Source: Prorocentrum cordatum
Taxonomy: Eukaryota > Sar > Dinophyceae > Prorocentrales > Prorocentraceae
NCBI GenBank assembly: GCA_963575745.1
Contig: CAUYUJ010015729.1
Location: 30,001 to 94,000 of the forward strand
Reading direction: 5' to 3'
Length of the DNA: 64,000 nucleotides
The notes beneath the pieces are model-generated. The model saw nothing but the letters and a program-made list of their open reading frames with translations, did not search any database and was not told the DNA's origin. Of the stretch, positions 11,802 to 20,193 are shown one piece after another (the first letter of the stretch is position 1; every line of letters starts with the position of its first letter). Position numbers and translations under genes: made by a program.

Positions 11802-11890
11802 CCACTCTCTGTCTCTCTTTCTCTGTGTCTCTTTCTCACGTTCCCTCTCTCTATCTCTGTCTCTCTTTCCCTTGTTCTGTCTGTCTTGTT
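11718..11890. repeat. (CT)n/(CTTT)n tract
   Basis: Interrupted CT microsatellite. Confidence 0.9.
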
Positions 11891-11959
11891 TTCTATTTCC
11901 CCACATCCAAAGTGGGGTTCTTGTTTTCTCTGGACACCACGCGCAGGAACAGGAACCCA

Positions 11960-12170
11960 CCATCATCATCATCACTCATTCCTCACTCACTCACTATCAT
12001 CCCTCACACACTCACTCACTCACACACTCATTCACTCACTCACTGATTCATCAGCATTCACACATGATGATGATGAGTGTGCGCGTGAGAGAGTGTAATG
12101 ATGATCATCATCATCACCAGTCAGTCACTCACTCACTCAGTCACTCACTCGCCTTGGGCTTCGCCTGTGA
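11960..12170. repeat. CAT and CTCA/CACT simple repeats
   Basis: ATC repeats are followed by CACTCACT-type tetranucleotide repeats, interrupted by ATGATGATG. Confidence 0.9.
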
Positions 12171-12178
12171 GTGAATGA

Positions 12179-12830
12179 TGAGGAAGTCTCAGGCGGGAGC
12201 CCCCTCCCTATGGGGCCCGCGGATTATGTTACTAATCCGAGCGGGTCATCGGAAATTTGAATCTGTCGTCACTTTTGGGCTCCTCGGTTTGAACTTGGAG
12301 GAAGTATGAGGCGGGGGCCTCGCCTGTGAGTAAATTGCGAAGAAGTCTCAGGCGGGAGCCCCTCCCTATGGGGCCCGCGGATTATGTTATTAATCCGAGC
12401 AGGTCATCGGGATCCTGTACTTGTCGTCACTTTTGGGCTCCTGAGGCCTGAATCTGGAGGAAGTCTCAGGCGGGGGCCTCGCCTGTGAGTAAATTGCGAA
12501 GGAGTCTCAGGCGGTAGCCCTCTCCCTATGGGGCCCGCAGATCATGTTATTAATCCGAGCGGGTCATCGGGATCCTGTAACTGTCGTCAATTTTTGGGTT
12601 CCTGAGGCCTGAATCTGGAGGAAGTCTCAGGCGGGAGCATCGTCTCTGAGTGAATTGCGAGGAAGTCTCAGGCGGTAGCCCCCTCCCTATGGGGCCCGCA
12701 GATCATTTCACTAATCCGAACGGGTCGTCGGATTTCTGTAACTGTCGTCAATTTTTGGGCTCCTCAGCCCTGAATATGGAGGAAGTCTCAGGCGGGAGCT
12801 TCGTCTGTCAGCGAATTGCGAGTGAATTCG
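12179..12830 (+). repeat. ~160-bp tandem array, four copies
   Basis: Units begin near 12179, 12337, 12497 and 12657, with a partial unit at 12783. Each carries GAAGTCTCAGGCGG(G/T)AGCC, a conserved CTATGGGGCCCGC, TTA(C/T)TAATCCGA, a GGGTCATCGG phrase and a GTCGTCA-TTTTTGGG phrase. The CTCAGGCGGGAGC core is shared with the array at 57.3-58.2 kb. Confidence 0.9.
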
Positions 12831-12924
12831 TGTTCCCGGAACACCACTCCCAGGCCACATTTTGAATGCCTGGAGCCACATGTAGGCCACTTCGTGTTCG
12901 TCGTGTTCCCAAAGCGCTATTCCC

Positions 12925-13412
12925 GGCACGTATCCATTGGGACGCACCCCTGTGCGCTTCCTTTGGGTCGTGCCCCCGCACGTATCCACTGGGACGCACC
13001 CTGTGCGCTTCCTCTGGGTCGTGCCCCCGCACGTATCCACTGGGACGCACCCTGTGCGCTTCCTCTGGGTCGTGCCCCCGGCACGTATCCACTGGGACGC
13101 ACCCGTTTGCGCTTCCTCTTGGTCGTGTTCCGGCACGTATCCACTGGGACGCACCCTGTGCGTATCCTCTGGGTCGTGTTCGGCACGTATCCACTGGGAC
13201 GCACCCCTGTGCGCTTCCTCTGGGTCGTGCCCCCGCACGTATCCACTGGGACGCACTCCTGTGCGTTTCCTCTGGGTCGTGTTCCGGCACGTATCCACTG
13301 GGACGCACCCTGTGCGCTTCCTCTGGGTCGTGTTCCGGCACGTATCTACTGGGACGCTCTCCCGTACGCTTCCTTTGGGTCGTGCTCTGGCACGTATCCA
13401 CTGGGACGCACT
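12925..13412 (+). repeat. ~52-bp tandem array, ten copies
   Basis: Copies start near 12927, 12979, 13030, 13082, 13134, 13184, 13236, 13287, 13339 and 13391. Each contains CACGTATCCACTGGGACGCA, then TGCGCTTCCTCTGGGTCGTG. Because 52 is not a multiple of three, the reading frame rotates, and large frames appear in all phases, including a 414-codon minus-strand frame (12711-13955). These are not considered genes. Confidence 0.95.
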
Positions 13413-13413
13413 C

Positions 13414-13733
13414 CCGGCCGCTCGGGGTTCACGCTGTCGCAGGGCCAGACGCTGCGCAAGGGCGTCACCATCGACTGCGCGAGAGACGAGGACGCTGGCC
13501 GCACGGGCATGTCGGATGAGCAGTGGTGGCTGCACCTCTACGTCATGTTCCCCCGCGCCAAGTGCATGCGGAACATGCTGATCCTGCGGCCGCCGCCGCG
13601 GGAGTTCCTGGAGCGAGGGCCGCCGGCGTCCTTGCGGAAGGCGCTGCTGGAGTTCGACAAGAGAGCGGTTTTGTCCAGGGCGGAGGCGGAGCAGCTCGCG
13701 GCAAAGCTGGGTTTCGTGCCGCCTCCCGCCTGA
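13414..13733 (+). CDS. Possible coding exon, unknown product (5' end undefined)
   Basis: About 105 codons directly after the 52-bp array read as ordinary protein, ending in TGA at 13731-13733. The stretch includes MSDEQWWLHLYVMFPRA, RNMLILRPPPREFLERG and a C-terminal amphipathic helix with LSRAEAEQLAAKLGFVPPPA. Third codon positions are mostly G or C, and there is no internal repeat, unlike the array in front. No domain is recognised. The frame continues upstream into the array (open from 12816), so the true start or exon edge is unknown. It may be the last exon of a host gene or a chance frame. Confidence 0.35.
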
Positions 13734-13754
13734 GCGTGGCTGCGCCCCGCTCGA

Positions 13755-13850
13755 AGCCCGCGGGGTTGTCCCAACTGTTTGGTCTTGCGCGCCAACGGCT
13801 CGCGGGGTTGCCCCGACAGCCTGGCCCGCGGGGTTGTCCCAACGGCTGCG
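13755..13850 (+). repeat. CGCGGGGTTG(T/C)CCC(A/G)AC triplicate
   Basis: Three copies of CGCGGGGTTGTCCCAAC (second copy with two changes) lie at about 13760, 13802 and 13828. They could fold as GGGTTG-TCCC hairpins. Confidence 0.7.
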
Positions 13851-13929
13851 CGACGCGACCATCAGAGAACGCGCCAGTCCAGTGCTGGCCGAGGCGGCGA
13901 CGGCGCCGAGGAACATCGACTTGCTTGCC

Positions 13930-14110
13930 CCGCCCAGGGGGAGAGGGAGGTGCACGTAGAGAAGCGGCAGGAGGAAGATGAGGAGGGGGAAGGTATGGGG
14001 GAGGGCGATGATAAGGAGGAGGTGGAGAAGGAGGAGGGGGAGGTAGACGGAGGGGGAAGGGATAAATAGAAGAAGGAGGGAAAAGAGAGGGCAGAGGAGA
14101 GGGCGAGAGG
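13930..14110. repeat. GGA-rich purine tract
   Basis: Interrupted GGA/GAG tract; low-complexity frames only. Confidence 0.8.
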
Positions 14111-14212
14111 AGGGTGTTTGCTATGGCCAGGAGGAAAGGGAGAAGGGCACGCAAAACAGATTATCATGCGGGGTCCTTCCGTCGGAGTAATTATTTCTCA
14201 GTTATCTCCTCT

Positions 14213-14395
<183 letters not shown>

Positions 14396-14553
14396 TAGTC
14401 TCGGCTCGAGAGTGCCCTGCACTCATAGCGTAGCCGCGACGCGAAGCGCCCCGCTCTGGAGTCCCGACTCCAGGCCTCGCGAGACCGGAACCGCGCCAGC
14501 AGCGCGGTACTGATTTGCGTCACCTCTTCCCTCCCACCAGAGCGCCCGCCGCA

Positions 14554-17121
14554 ATGGCCCCCGCCAAGCCGGAGCGCCGTCGCTCTTCCAAGCAGCCGCC
14601 GAGCTCACGTCCTGCAGCTGAAGGATCCCTCCTCCAACGCAAACAGGACTGCATTGCAGCCTTCAAGCAAGCGGGGTCTGACCGCCCCACAGCCGCATAC
14701 AACGGGCTCGCCGAGCTGAACGCGGACGAGCTGCAGGCCACGTACGACATGCACAAGACCAACACCAAGAAGCTCGGCAGTGCCTTGATTCGCATGTGTG
14801 CCGCCAACCAAATCAGCTACACGCTGGATCACCACCAGCGCAGCAAGCCTAAGCGCAATGGTGGTGACACAACCTATCCACCAGCTGCGTCCGCACGTCT
14901 TCAGGCTGCGGACGCCAAATTTATTGCCTTGGACCCGGCCTTCTGGAAGGTCCCAGTCCTGGCCGAACCCACATCACTCGACGACGGCAAGACGTACAAG
15001 CCCAGCATCAGCCTCCACGACTACGAGAGTGGCGAGCGGCTGCTGCAGCACCATCTCGAGCAGGGTAAGCGTACCACGGGTCAGCTCGCGATCGCTGTCA
15101 TGGGCCCAAAAAACGACAACTACGTCGGCACCGAGCTCGCCGTCCCCGTGCTGAAGCGCCACCCCAAGGCGCCCAATGTGGTTCACACGCACGTCCCCGT
15201 GACCGTGTACCAGCTGGGCACCAAGGAAGTCGCCTGCACGGAAAAAGTAGCCGTCGCCACCATTGATCCTGCCGACCACGTATGCTGGATTCGGGTGACC
15301 ATACATGAAACCGAAGCCATCGCCGCAGTCCCCTCCATGCATCAGGCCTTCGAGGATCAGTTTTCGGGAGGCGCCCCCGTGAACGGTGGTCCACGCGCCA
15401 AGGGTCCTTTCCGAGGGGATTCCGCTCCACAGGACAAGGCGCGCCAAAACCAAAAGCACAGGGAGTCTAAGAAAGACGCTCGCCGCCAGGAGCTCGACAG
15501 TCAGCTGCAGGACACCTTCAAGGCCCTTTTCCACGGCAACTTTAAAGCCGTCACTATCCTCGAACCCTGCAAAAGTCTAGGCAGGTACGGATCTGGCGTC
15601 GGAAAAAGGTCCCTGGCTGCCACTTTCGGCGTCAGTCTTCAAGCAGTTGACAAGGTCTTGGCGGGTTCGGGGCAACTCGGCGCCACCTACGACCTCAGCA
15701 ACGTAGGTGCGGACGAGCCCACGGCAGACAAGTACCAGACCGTGTGGTTCCCCGAGGACCAGCCCATCACGATGGCAGAGGCGTTCCAGAAGTCGGTGGA
15801 CTTCAAAGCCCTAGGAGTCGTCAGGCACGGCAAGTCAGGCTTATTGGGGATCCGTGTTGCACGTGGGTCAGACGCCGCCAAGGCCGCTGCCGTCAGCATC
15901 CGTGGCTGCGAAGCCACTCTCGCCAAGACGCGATACCGCATCACGGGCATTGCGGCACGCCATGCCACGCTGACTCAGCTTGCCAAGACTCTCACGGGCC
16001 CGTCCGTCAAATGGGACTGTGAGGTCTACCACACCGCCTGGGACCCAGCCACTTCGGCGCAGTTTGCCTTAGTGCGCGCTCATCGTCCCCCACCCACATA
16101 TACGGTACAGGTCGCAGGGTGCCCCATCCCGTGGAGCATCACCGAGGCCCCGTTGGCTGAGGTCGTGCCGAAGAGGGACAACGTTACCATTGTCACCCCT
16201 ACCACTATCACAGAGCCTGTGACGCCGCCCGCCCGTGGTGGCGGCTTCAGCCCCGCCACGGGCACACTCCTAACCAAAGCGGCCCAGAGCCCCTACCTCC
16301 ACGACCTCATGACTGCCACGCCCAAAGGCAAGGGCGTCGCACCGCTCCCGATCCCTAAGGAGGAGCCCTTAGCCAAGCGCCACCGATCCTCCAGCGGGAA
16401 ACGCGACGCCACGCCGCACGCAAGATCACACGGCGCTCCAGGCCGCAGCTCCTCTGCACCCCCGCACGGCACGGATGGAGCTGCCGAGCAGACGGCCGTC
16501 CAAGGACCAGGTGGGGACGGGCATGACCCGCAACCTGGCACGGGGGCGGCCGAAGGTGGAGGCCACACGGAAGGGCACGTTGACGCAGCCGCCGAGGTAC
16601 CAGGCGACGTCGAGATCCTCTCATCAGAGGATGAATTCAGCGTGGCATCGCGCGAACCGAACACCCTCGGCGAACGCTTCGCTACGGCCCCTAAACTGTC
16701 AGATGCCGCTACGACCCGCATCCAACACATGGAACAACAGCACGAGCTGCTTGCCAACACGGTGGACAACATGCAGGTCCAGCTTGCGGGCGTTCTCTCA
16801 TCCCAGGCCACACTCACGGAGCACGTTACAGGCTTGGAACGAGGGCTTGCCACCGTCGTCACTCAGCAACAGACGGCAACTACCGAAGCTGCTGCACTGC
16901 GCGGCGACATCCAGGCCCTCCTCGGGCACCTCACAGGAGGTACCATCCACCTGCCCCAGGTGGCCACCCTCGATACCAAAAAGGAGGAAGCTGCACCAGT
17001 TGCCGATCCCGTGGCTGTCTGCGGGTGGATCGACCAGCCAGGCCAGGTCACCCCAGGGACGGGGCCCCCAGGGGCTGACAAAGGCAAAGACAAAGGGCGG
17101 GCCACACAGGAACCCTATTGA
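14554..17121 (+). CDS. Retroelement ORF1, coiled-coil putative RNA-binding protein
   Basis: 855 codons from the ATG at 14554, chosen because GCCGCAATGG is a better start context than the in-frame ATG at 14515. The N-terminus is Lys/Arg/Ser-rich (PAKPERRRSSKQPPSSRP). The middle, about residues 40-560, is globular with no domain I can name. Residues ~580-720 are Pro/Ser/Gly-rich. Residues ~735-800 look like a coiled coil (IQHMEQQHELLANTVDNMQV and following heptads), and the C-terminus is charged. A basic start plus a coiled coil fits LINE ORF1 chaperones, but no RRM or CCHC knuckle is seen. Two conserved hairpins lie inside it. It ends at TGA 17119-17121, and the next ORF is in the same frame 261 bases on. 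Confidence 0.7.
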   Translation: MAPAKPERRRSSKQPPSSRPAAEGSLLQRKQDCIAAFKQAGSDRPTAAYNGLAELNADELQATYDMHKTNTKKLGSALIRMCAANQISYTLDHHQRSKPKRNGGDTTYPPAASARLQAADAKFIALDPAFWKVPVLAEPTSLDDGKTYKPSISLHDYESGERLLQHHLEQGKRTTGQLAIAVMGPKNDNYVGTELAVPVLKRHPKAPNVVHTHVPVTVYQLGTKEVACTEKVAVATIDPADHVCWIRVTIHETEAIAAVPSMHQAFEDQFSGGAPVNGGPRAKGPFRGDSAPQDKARQNQKHRESKKDARRQELDSQLQDTFKALFHGNFKAVTILEPCKSLGRYGSGVGKRSLAATFGVSLQAVDKVLAGSGQLGATYDLSNVGADEPTADKYQTVWFPEDQPITMAEAFQKSVDFKALGVVRHGKSGLLGIRVARGSDAAKAAAVSIRGCEATLAKTRYRITGIAARHATLTQLAKTLTGPSVKWDCEVYHTAWDPATSAQFALVRAHRPPPTYTVQVAGCPIPWSITEAPLAEVVPKRDNVTIVTPTTITEPVTPPARGGGFSPATGTLLTKAAQSPYLHDLMTATPKGKGVAPLPIPKEEPLAKRHRSSSGKRDATPHARSHGAPGRSSSAPPHGTDGAAEQTAVQGPGGDGHDPQPGTGAAEGGGHTEGHVDAAAEVPGDVEILSSEDEFSVASREPNTLGERFATAPKLSDAATTRIQHMEQQHELLANTVDNMQVQLAGVLSSQATLTEHVTGLERGLATVVTQQQTATTEAAALRGDIQALLGHLTGGTIHLPQVATLDTKKEEAAPVADPVAVCGWIDQPGQVTPGTGPPGADKGKDKGRATQEPY
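14887..14915 (+). other. TTCA hairpin 1
   Basis: Perfect 9-bp stem GCGTCCGCA/TGCGGACGC, unpaired C, apical GTC/GGC with a G:U pair, loop TTCA. Read as ASARLQAADA in ORF1. Confidence 0.85.
16231..16263 (+). other. TTCA hairpin 2
   Basis: 11-bp stem GCCCGTGGTGG/CCGCCACGGGC with one U:G pair, bulged C, apical GGC/GCC, loop TTCA. Read as GGGFSP in ORF1. Confidence 0.9.
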
Positions 17122-17382
17122 AGGTGCCTCAGAGGGCCCGCCTCAGCCCTCCGAGGAAGCGCCTTCAGAGGCATCCCTTCTCACTTCTCGCCGTACCTCC
17201 TCCTTGCTATATCATGTCATTTTTGGCAGCAGCACGAGCAAGCTACCTGGTGTAGGGACACCTGTCATCTTGCTGTGGGTGTGTTTGTTGCAATGTACAT
17301 GAGCATGCAGGGGTACCTAAAGATGCGTGCTGACATGCAGCTTTTGGCTCATCGCTCGCGCCGCCTGCCAGGCCTCGCCATC
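17122..17382 (+). promoter_or_regulatory. ORF1-ORF2 spacer with hairpin and possible splice acceptor
   Basis: Right after the ORF1 stop, 17120-17166 can fold into a long hairpin: GAAGG, CCTC and GAGGGC pair with GCCCTC, GAGG and CCTTC. It is followed by pyrimidine-rich DNA (about 17167-17215) and then TTTTTGGCAG, giving an AG at 17228-17229. This resembles a 3' splice or trans-splice acceptor upstream of ORF2. The assignment is inference. Confidence 0.4.
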
Positions 17383-20193
17383 ATGTGGCGCTTTGCTTTC
17401 AGCCTGGCCCTCCCCTCGCTCGCTGGAGCACACCCGTCTTCAGGCGGTGCGCCCCAGCATGGAGGTGGGTTTCTTCTGCAGCACGTCGAACGTGCGTCCC
17501 TTTTCTACCTCTACGATGACAGCATCTACAAGTACGACCACTACACCATCTTGGATCCGATCGTCAACGGCACCGCTGCCGCGAGTCCGTGCAGTATTGG
17601 CCAGGCACACAGTGGCGGCTTCAGCCCCGCTGCTGTGCCCCGCTATTGCCCTACGGGTCCCACCACTCCCATGCGAGATAGGGGCGAACCCGAGGAAGAC
17701 CCTGCTTTCTGGCACCTGATGATGATCCGCGCCCGGCTCATACCGTGTGCTGCGGCGTGGGCACCAGGTGAGGATAACCAGGACATGTTCTGGGCATGGC
17801 TTGAGGACTGCGTCCCGTACATCCTGGCGACGCTCCATCTGCCACAGTACGATCACCTCTTCCTTGAGGCGTCCGAGGACACCACCGACGCCCTGCGTCA
17901 TCGCACCGCGGTCGACATGTGCGAGGACATCTGGCACAGAGCGGGCCCCGACAGGCAGCGCATCAACCGCAACCTCACTCGGATCCAGAGCAGCCGCGAG
18001 TACGCCACCCGCTATTTCGGCCTCCTTCTGGAGTACCAGGGCGCTCGTGCCACGCTCGTTGGCCCTGAGGCTTTCATGGCACCTTTGCCGCCATACCTCT
18101 CACGGGCCCATGCTCTGCTACCAAGAGGTCTCCCTCCACCCGACCATGACGCCATGGCGTACCTCGCTGATGTTATCCTGCACCAACCGCCAGACATGCT
18201 GCCGCTCGTCGAGGCGGAGCTCGCGGCGGCGCCGACGGACGGCACCGATCAGGCCGCAGAAGATCCCGTATCATGGCTGCTCCAGCACATCGCGGCCAGT
18301 GATATCGGCAATACTTCCATGGACTCGTTCCACGCGTCGGAGGATAGCCAGGACGACATCGATATCCAGGATCGAGACGGCACGATACCATCAGGCGACT
18401 CGGCTCAGCGTGACCGCGACAGTGAGCCTCACTCTGGGCTCGCCCCGTGGCAACGTAGTGCGCCCCACACCTCAGATCAGGCCGACCCTTCTGCGCGGCC
18501 TAACGACGATGAAGGCGTCACTGCCGCTGATGTGACTAGCCATTCCACTGCTTCGCCAGCTCATGCCAGGCCGTGCAGTGGCGGCTTCAGCCCCGCTGCA
18601 CCACTGGCTAGACCTGGACATCCCCAGACCGCAGGAGGTGACAACGTGACTGACTCCAACCCTAGTGCCATCGACCACTGGCAGGCCGACATCGACAACG
18701 ACCCCATCGATGATGAACACTCAGATGCCAGCGGTCCCCACGAGCCCCAGCACAGCTCAGCGGCATCACGACATTGTGGCTGCCTCATCTGCCTCCTGGT
18801 GGCCACGTACGCCATCGCGATAGCAATGCCGTACAAGGACCAGATCGATGGATACTTGCCGACCCCGAGCCGAGACCCCAGCTACCGACAACGACGACGA
18901 CGCCAAGCGACCGCACCAGGCCCATCGGTGTCCACTATATTCCGACGCAAAACGACATACTATGTCACGTCCACATTGAGGGCCACTCTCAAATGGACCA
19001 GCGACAAACTCAGAGATGGTGTCTCGGGCGGAGCCACTGCAGTCGGGAGCGGCTTCGGGGGCGTCCTTAAATGGGCCAGCGGCAAGCTAGGGGCCATAGC
19101 CACGGGTGGAGTTGTGTGTGGTCTTCTACTCGTCGGTGCCAAACTCCTTGCCCAGGGAGCTGTCGGACACGTAGGCGCCCGCATATGTGCGCGGGCCCTG
19201 GACTCATCCACTGCCCACTGGTGCCTCCGCTGCTGCCAACCGAGCAGGAAGCCGAAGGACGAGGCCACACACAAAATGCCGTGCACGCTCGCCGACGAAC
19301 ACGACGACCAGCAGGTGCACGCACTCCGACATCCGCTGCTACAGGAACACTACGCCGCAGCTGTTGCCGCCGCAGTCGCCGACGTCACCACCGCCACTAC
19401 CGCCGCCATCGCGGAAGTCACAGCCGCCGTATCGCGAGCCTCGTCGGTCACACCAAGATCGACCAGCCCGACGCCACGAGACGGCTCCAAGAACGGCACG
19501 ACATTCGGCAACCTACCAACCAACGAGGATGCCACAGCACACGGTAGCGACACCGAGCCAAGGGAAACGAGAGAACGCACCCATGGCAGCCCGTGGTCCA
19601 TCTTCCGACATGCTGACGCTCGTGGTTCCTCCCCCGACGCGGACACCCAACCACCACGACGGCGAGCACGCTATGCATCACCTGACAGGCCCCAGGCGCC
19701 TTCAGGCCCTGGTACGCCTTACACTGCCCTCAAGCCACCGACACGCAACCCACGCAACACCATCCAGCGTGACCCAGCGGTCCCCGAGCCGCCGAAGAGC
19801 ATACTTAACGCCCTGTACCAAAACGGCTTCGCGCTAGGGAACAGTGGCGTGTCCACTGAGGACATCAAAGACGCTCTACGACTCCACGACCACCCTCGAT
19901 TCACTCACGACCCAACACTCCAAGTGCTGGGGCCGTGGACGGACATCATGCAGAGGCCACCGAACCGCCTCACTTGGGTGCTGGAAGACTCGGGCGGCAA
20001 CTCGGGCGAGACAATTTTCCCATACCTCACGTGGGACCTCCGTCAACCCACCACCGACGCGCCCACTGTTTCTGGCATGGGACCCGCGGCGACCTTGCGG
20101 CCCGTCTTGCTGCCTGTGGAGGGCACCTCTTGCCAGGCCCCCGCCGTGAAACGAAGGGTCGAACTGGCACCAACGTTGGCCGCACGTACGTGA
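17383..20193 (+). CDS. Retroelement ORF2, N-terminal part: secretory/membrane-like protein, function unknown
   Basis: The frame is open from an ATG at 17275, but the ATG at 17383 opens on a signal-peptide-like sequence (MWRFAFSLALPSLAGAHP, possible cleavage after LAGA), so I prefer it. From that start, residues ~20-330 are a mixed globular region. A Ser/Asp-rich linker follows. A hydrophobic segment (CLICLLVATYAIAIAM, ~18780-18827) precedes a second one (GGVVCGLLLVGAKLLAQGAV, ~19105-19164). An Ala-rich stretch lies at ~19360-19440. This could be a membrane or envelope-like protein, but no fusion peptide or known family is seen. The frame ends at TGA 20191-20193, and coding character continues in the -1 frame, so the two halves were probably one product. 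Confidence 0.5.
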   Translation: MWRFAFSLALPSLAGAHPSSGGAPQHGGGFLLQHVERASLFYLYDDSIYKYDHYTILDPIVNGTAAASPCSIGQAHSGGFSPAAVPRYCPTGPTTPMRDRGEPEEDPAFWHLMMIRARLIPCAAAWAPGEDNQDMFWAWLEDCVPYILATLHLPQYDHLFLEASEDTTDALRHRTAVDMCEDIWHRAGPDRQRINRNLTRIQSSREYATRYFGLLLEYQGARATLVGPEAFMAPLPPYLSRAHALLPRGLPPPDHDAMAYLADVILHQPPDMLPLVEAELAAAPTDGTDQAAEDPVSWLLQHIAASDIGNTSMDSFHASEDSQDDIDIQDRDGTIPSGDSAQRDRDSEPHSGLAPWQRSAPHTSDQADPSARPNDDEGVTAADVTSHSTASPAHARPCSGGFSPAAPLARPGHPQTAGGDNVTDSNPSAIDHWQADIDNDPIDDEHSDASGPHEPQHSSAASRHCGCLICLLVATYAIAIAMPYKDQIDGYLPTPSRDPSYRQRRRRQATAPGPSVSTIFRRKTTYYVTSTLRATLKWTSDKLRDGVSGGATAVGSGFGGVLKWASGKLGAIATGGVVCGLLLVGAKLLAQGAVGHVGARICARALDSSTAHWCLRCCQPSRKPKDEATHKMPCTLADEHDDQQVHALRHPLLQEHYAAAVAAAVADVTTATTAAIAEVTAAVSRASSVTPRSTSPTPRDGSKNGTTFGNLPTNEDATAHGSDTEPRETRERTHGSPWSIFRHADARGSSPDADTQPPRRRARYASPDRPQAPSGPGTPYTALKPPTRNPRNTIQRDPAVPEPPKSILNALYQNGFALGNSGVSTEDIKDALRLHDHPRFTHDPTLQVLGPWTDIMQRPPNRLTWVLEDSGGNSGETIFPYLTWDLRQPTTDAPTVSGMGPAATLRPVLLPVEGTSCQAPAVKRRVELAPTLAART
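17422..17458 (+). other. TTCA hairpin 3
   Basis: 13-position stem (GCTGGAGCACACC with GGTGCGCCCCAGC) with two A:C mismatches, bulged C, apical GTC/GGC, loop TTCA. Read as HPSSGGAP. Confidence 0.75.
17604..17639 (+). other. TTCA hairpin 4
   Basis: Stem CAGTGG/CCGCTG plus GGCACA/TGTGCC with a one-base bulge, unpaired C, apical GGC/GCC, loop TTCA. Read as SGGFSPA. Confidence 0.9.
18573..18601 (+). other. TTCA hairpin 5
   Basis: 9-bp stem GTGCAGTGG/CCGCTGCAC with one U:G pair, bulged C, apical GGC/GCC, loop TTCA. Confidence 0.9.
19688..19718 (+). other. TTCA hairpin 6, apical pairs swapped
   Basis: Stem CCAGG/CCTGG, bulged C, apical GCC/GGC (G-C pairs reversed relative to most copies), loop TTCA, with an outer GGC/GCC. 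Read as APSGPG. Confidence 0.85.

Noticed and set aside
12711-13955. A 414-codon minus-strand frame with VRPSGYVPEHDPEEAH repeats.
   Set aside because: It is the translation of the 52-bp array, whose period is not a multiple of three, and it runs antisense to the more protein-like plus frame.
17342-17352. CTTTTGGCTCA resembles the end of a spliced-leader relic upstream of ORF2.
   Set aside because: Only ten bases match and the leader's 5' half is absent; too weak to call.
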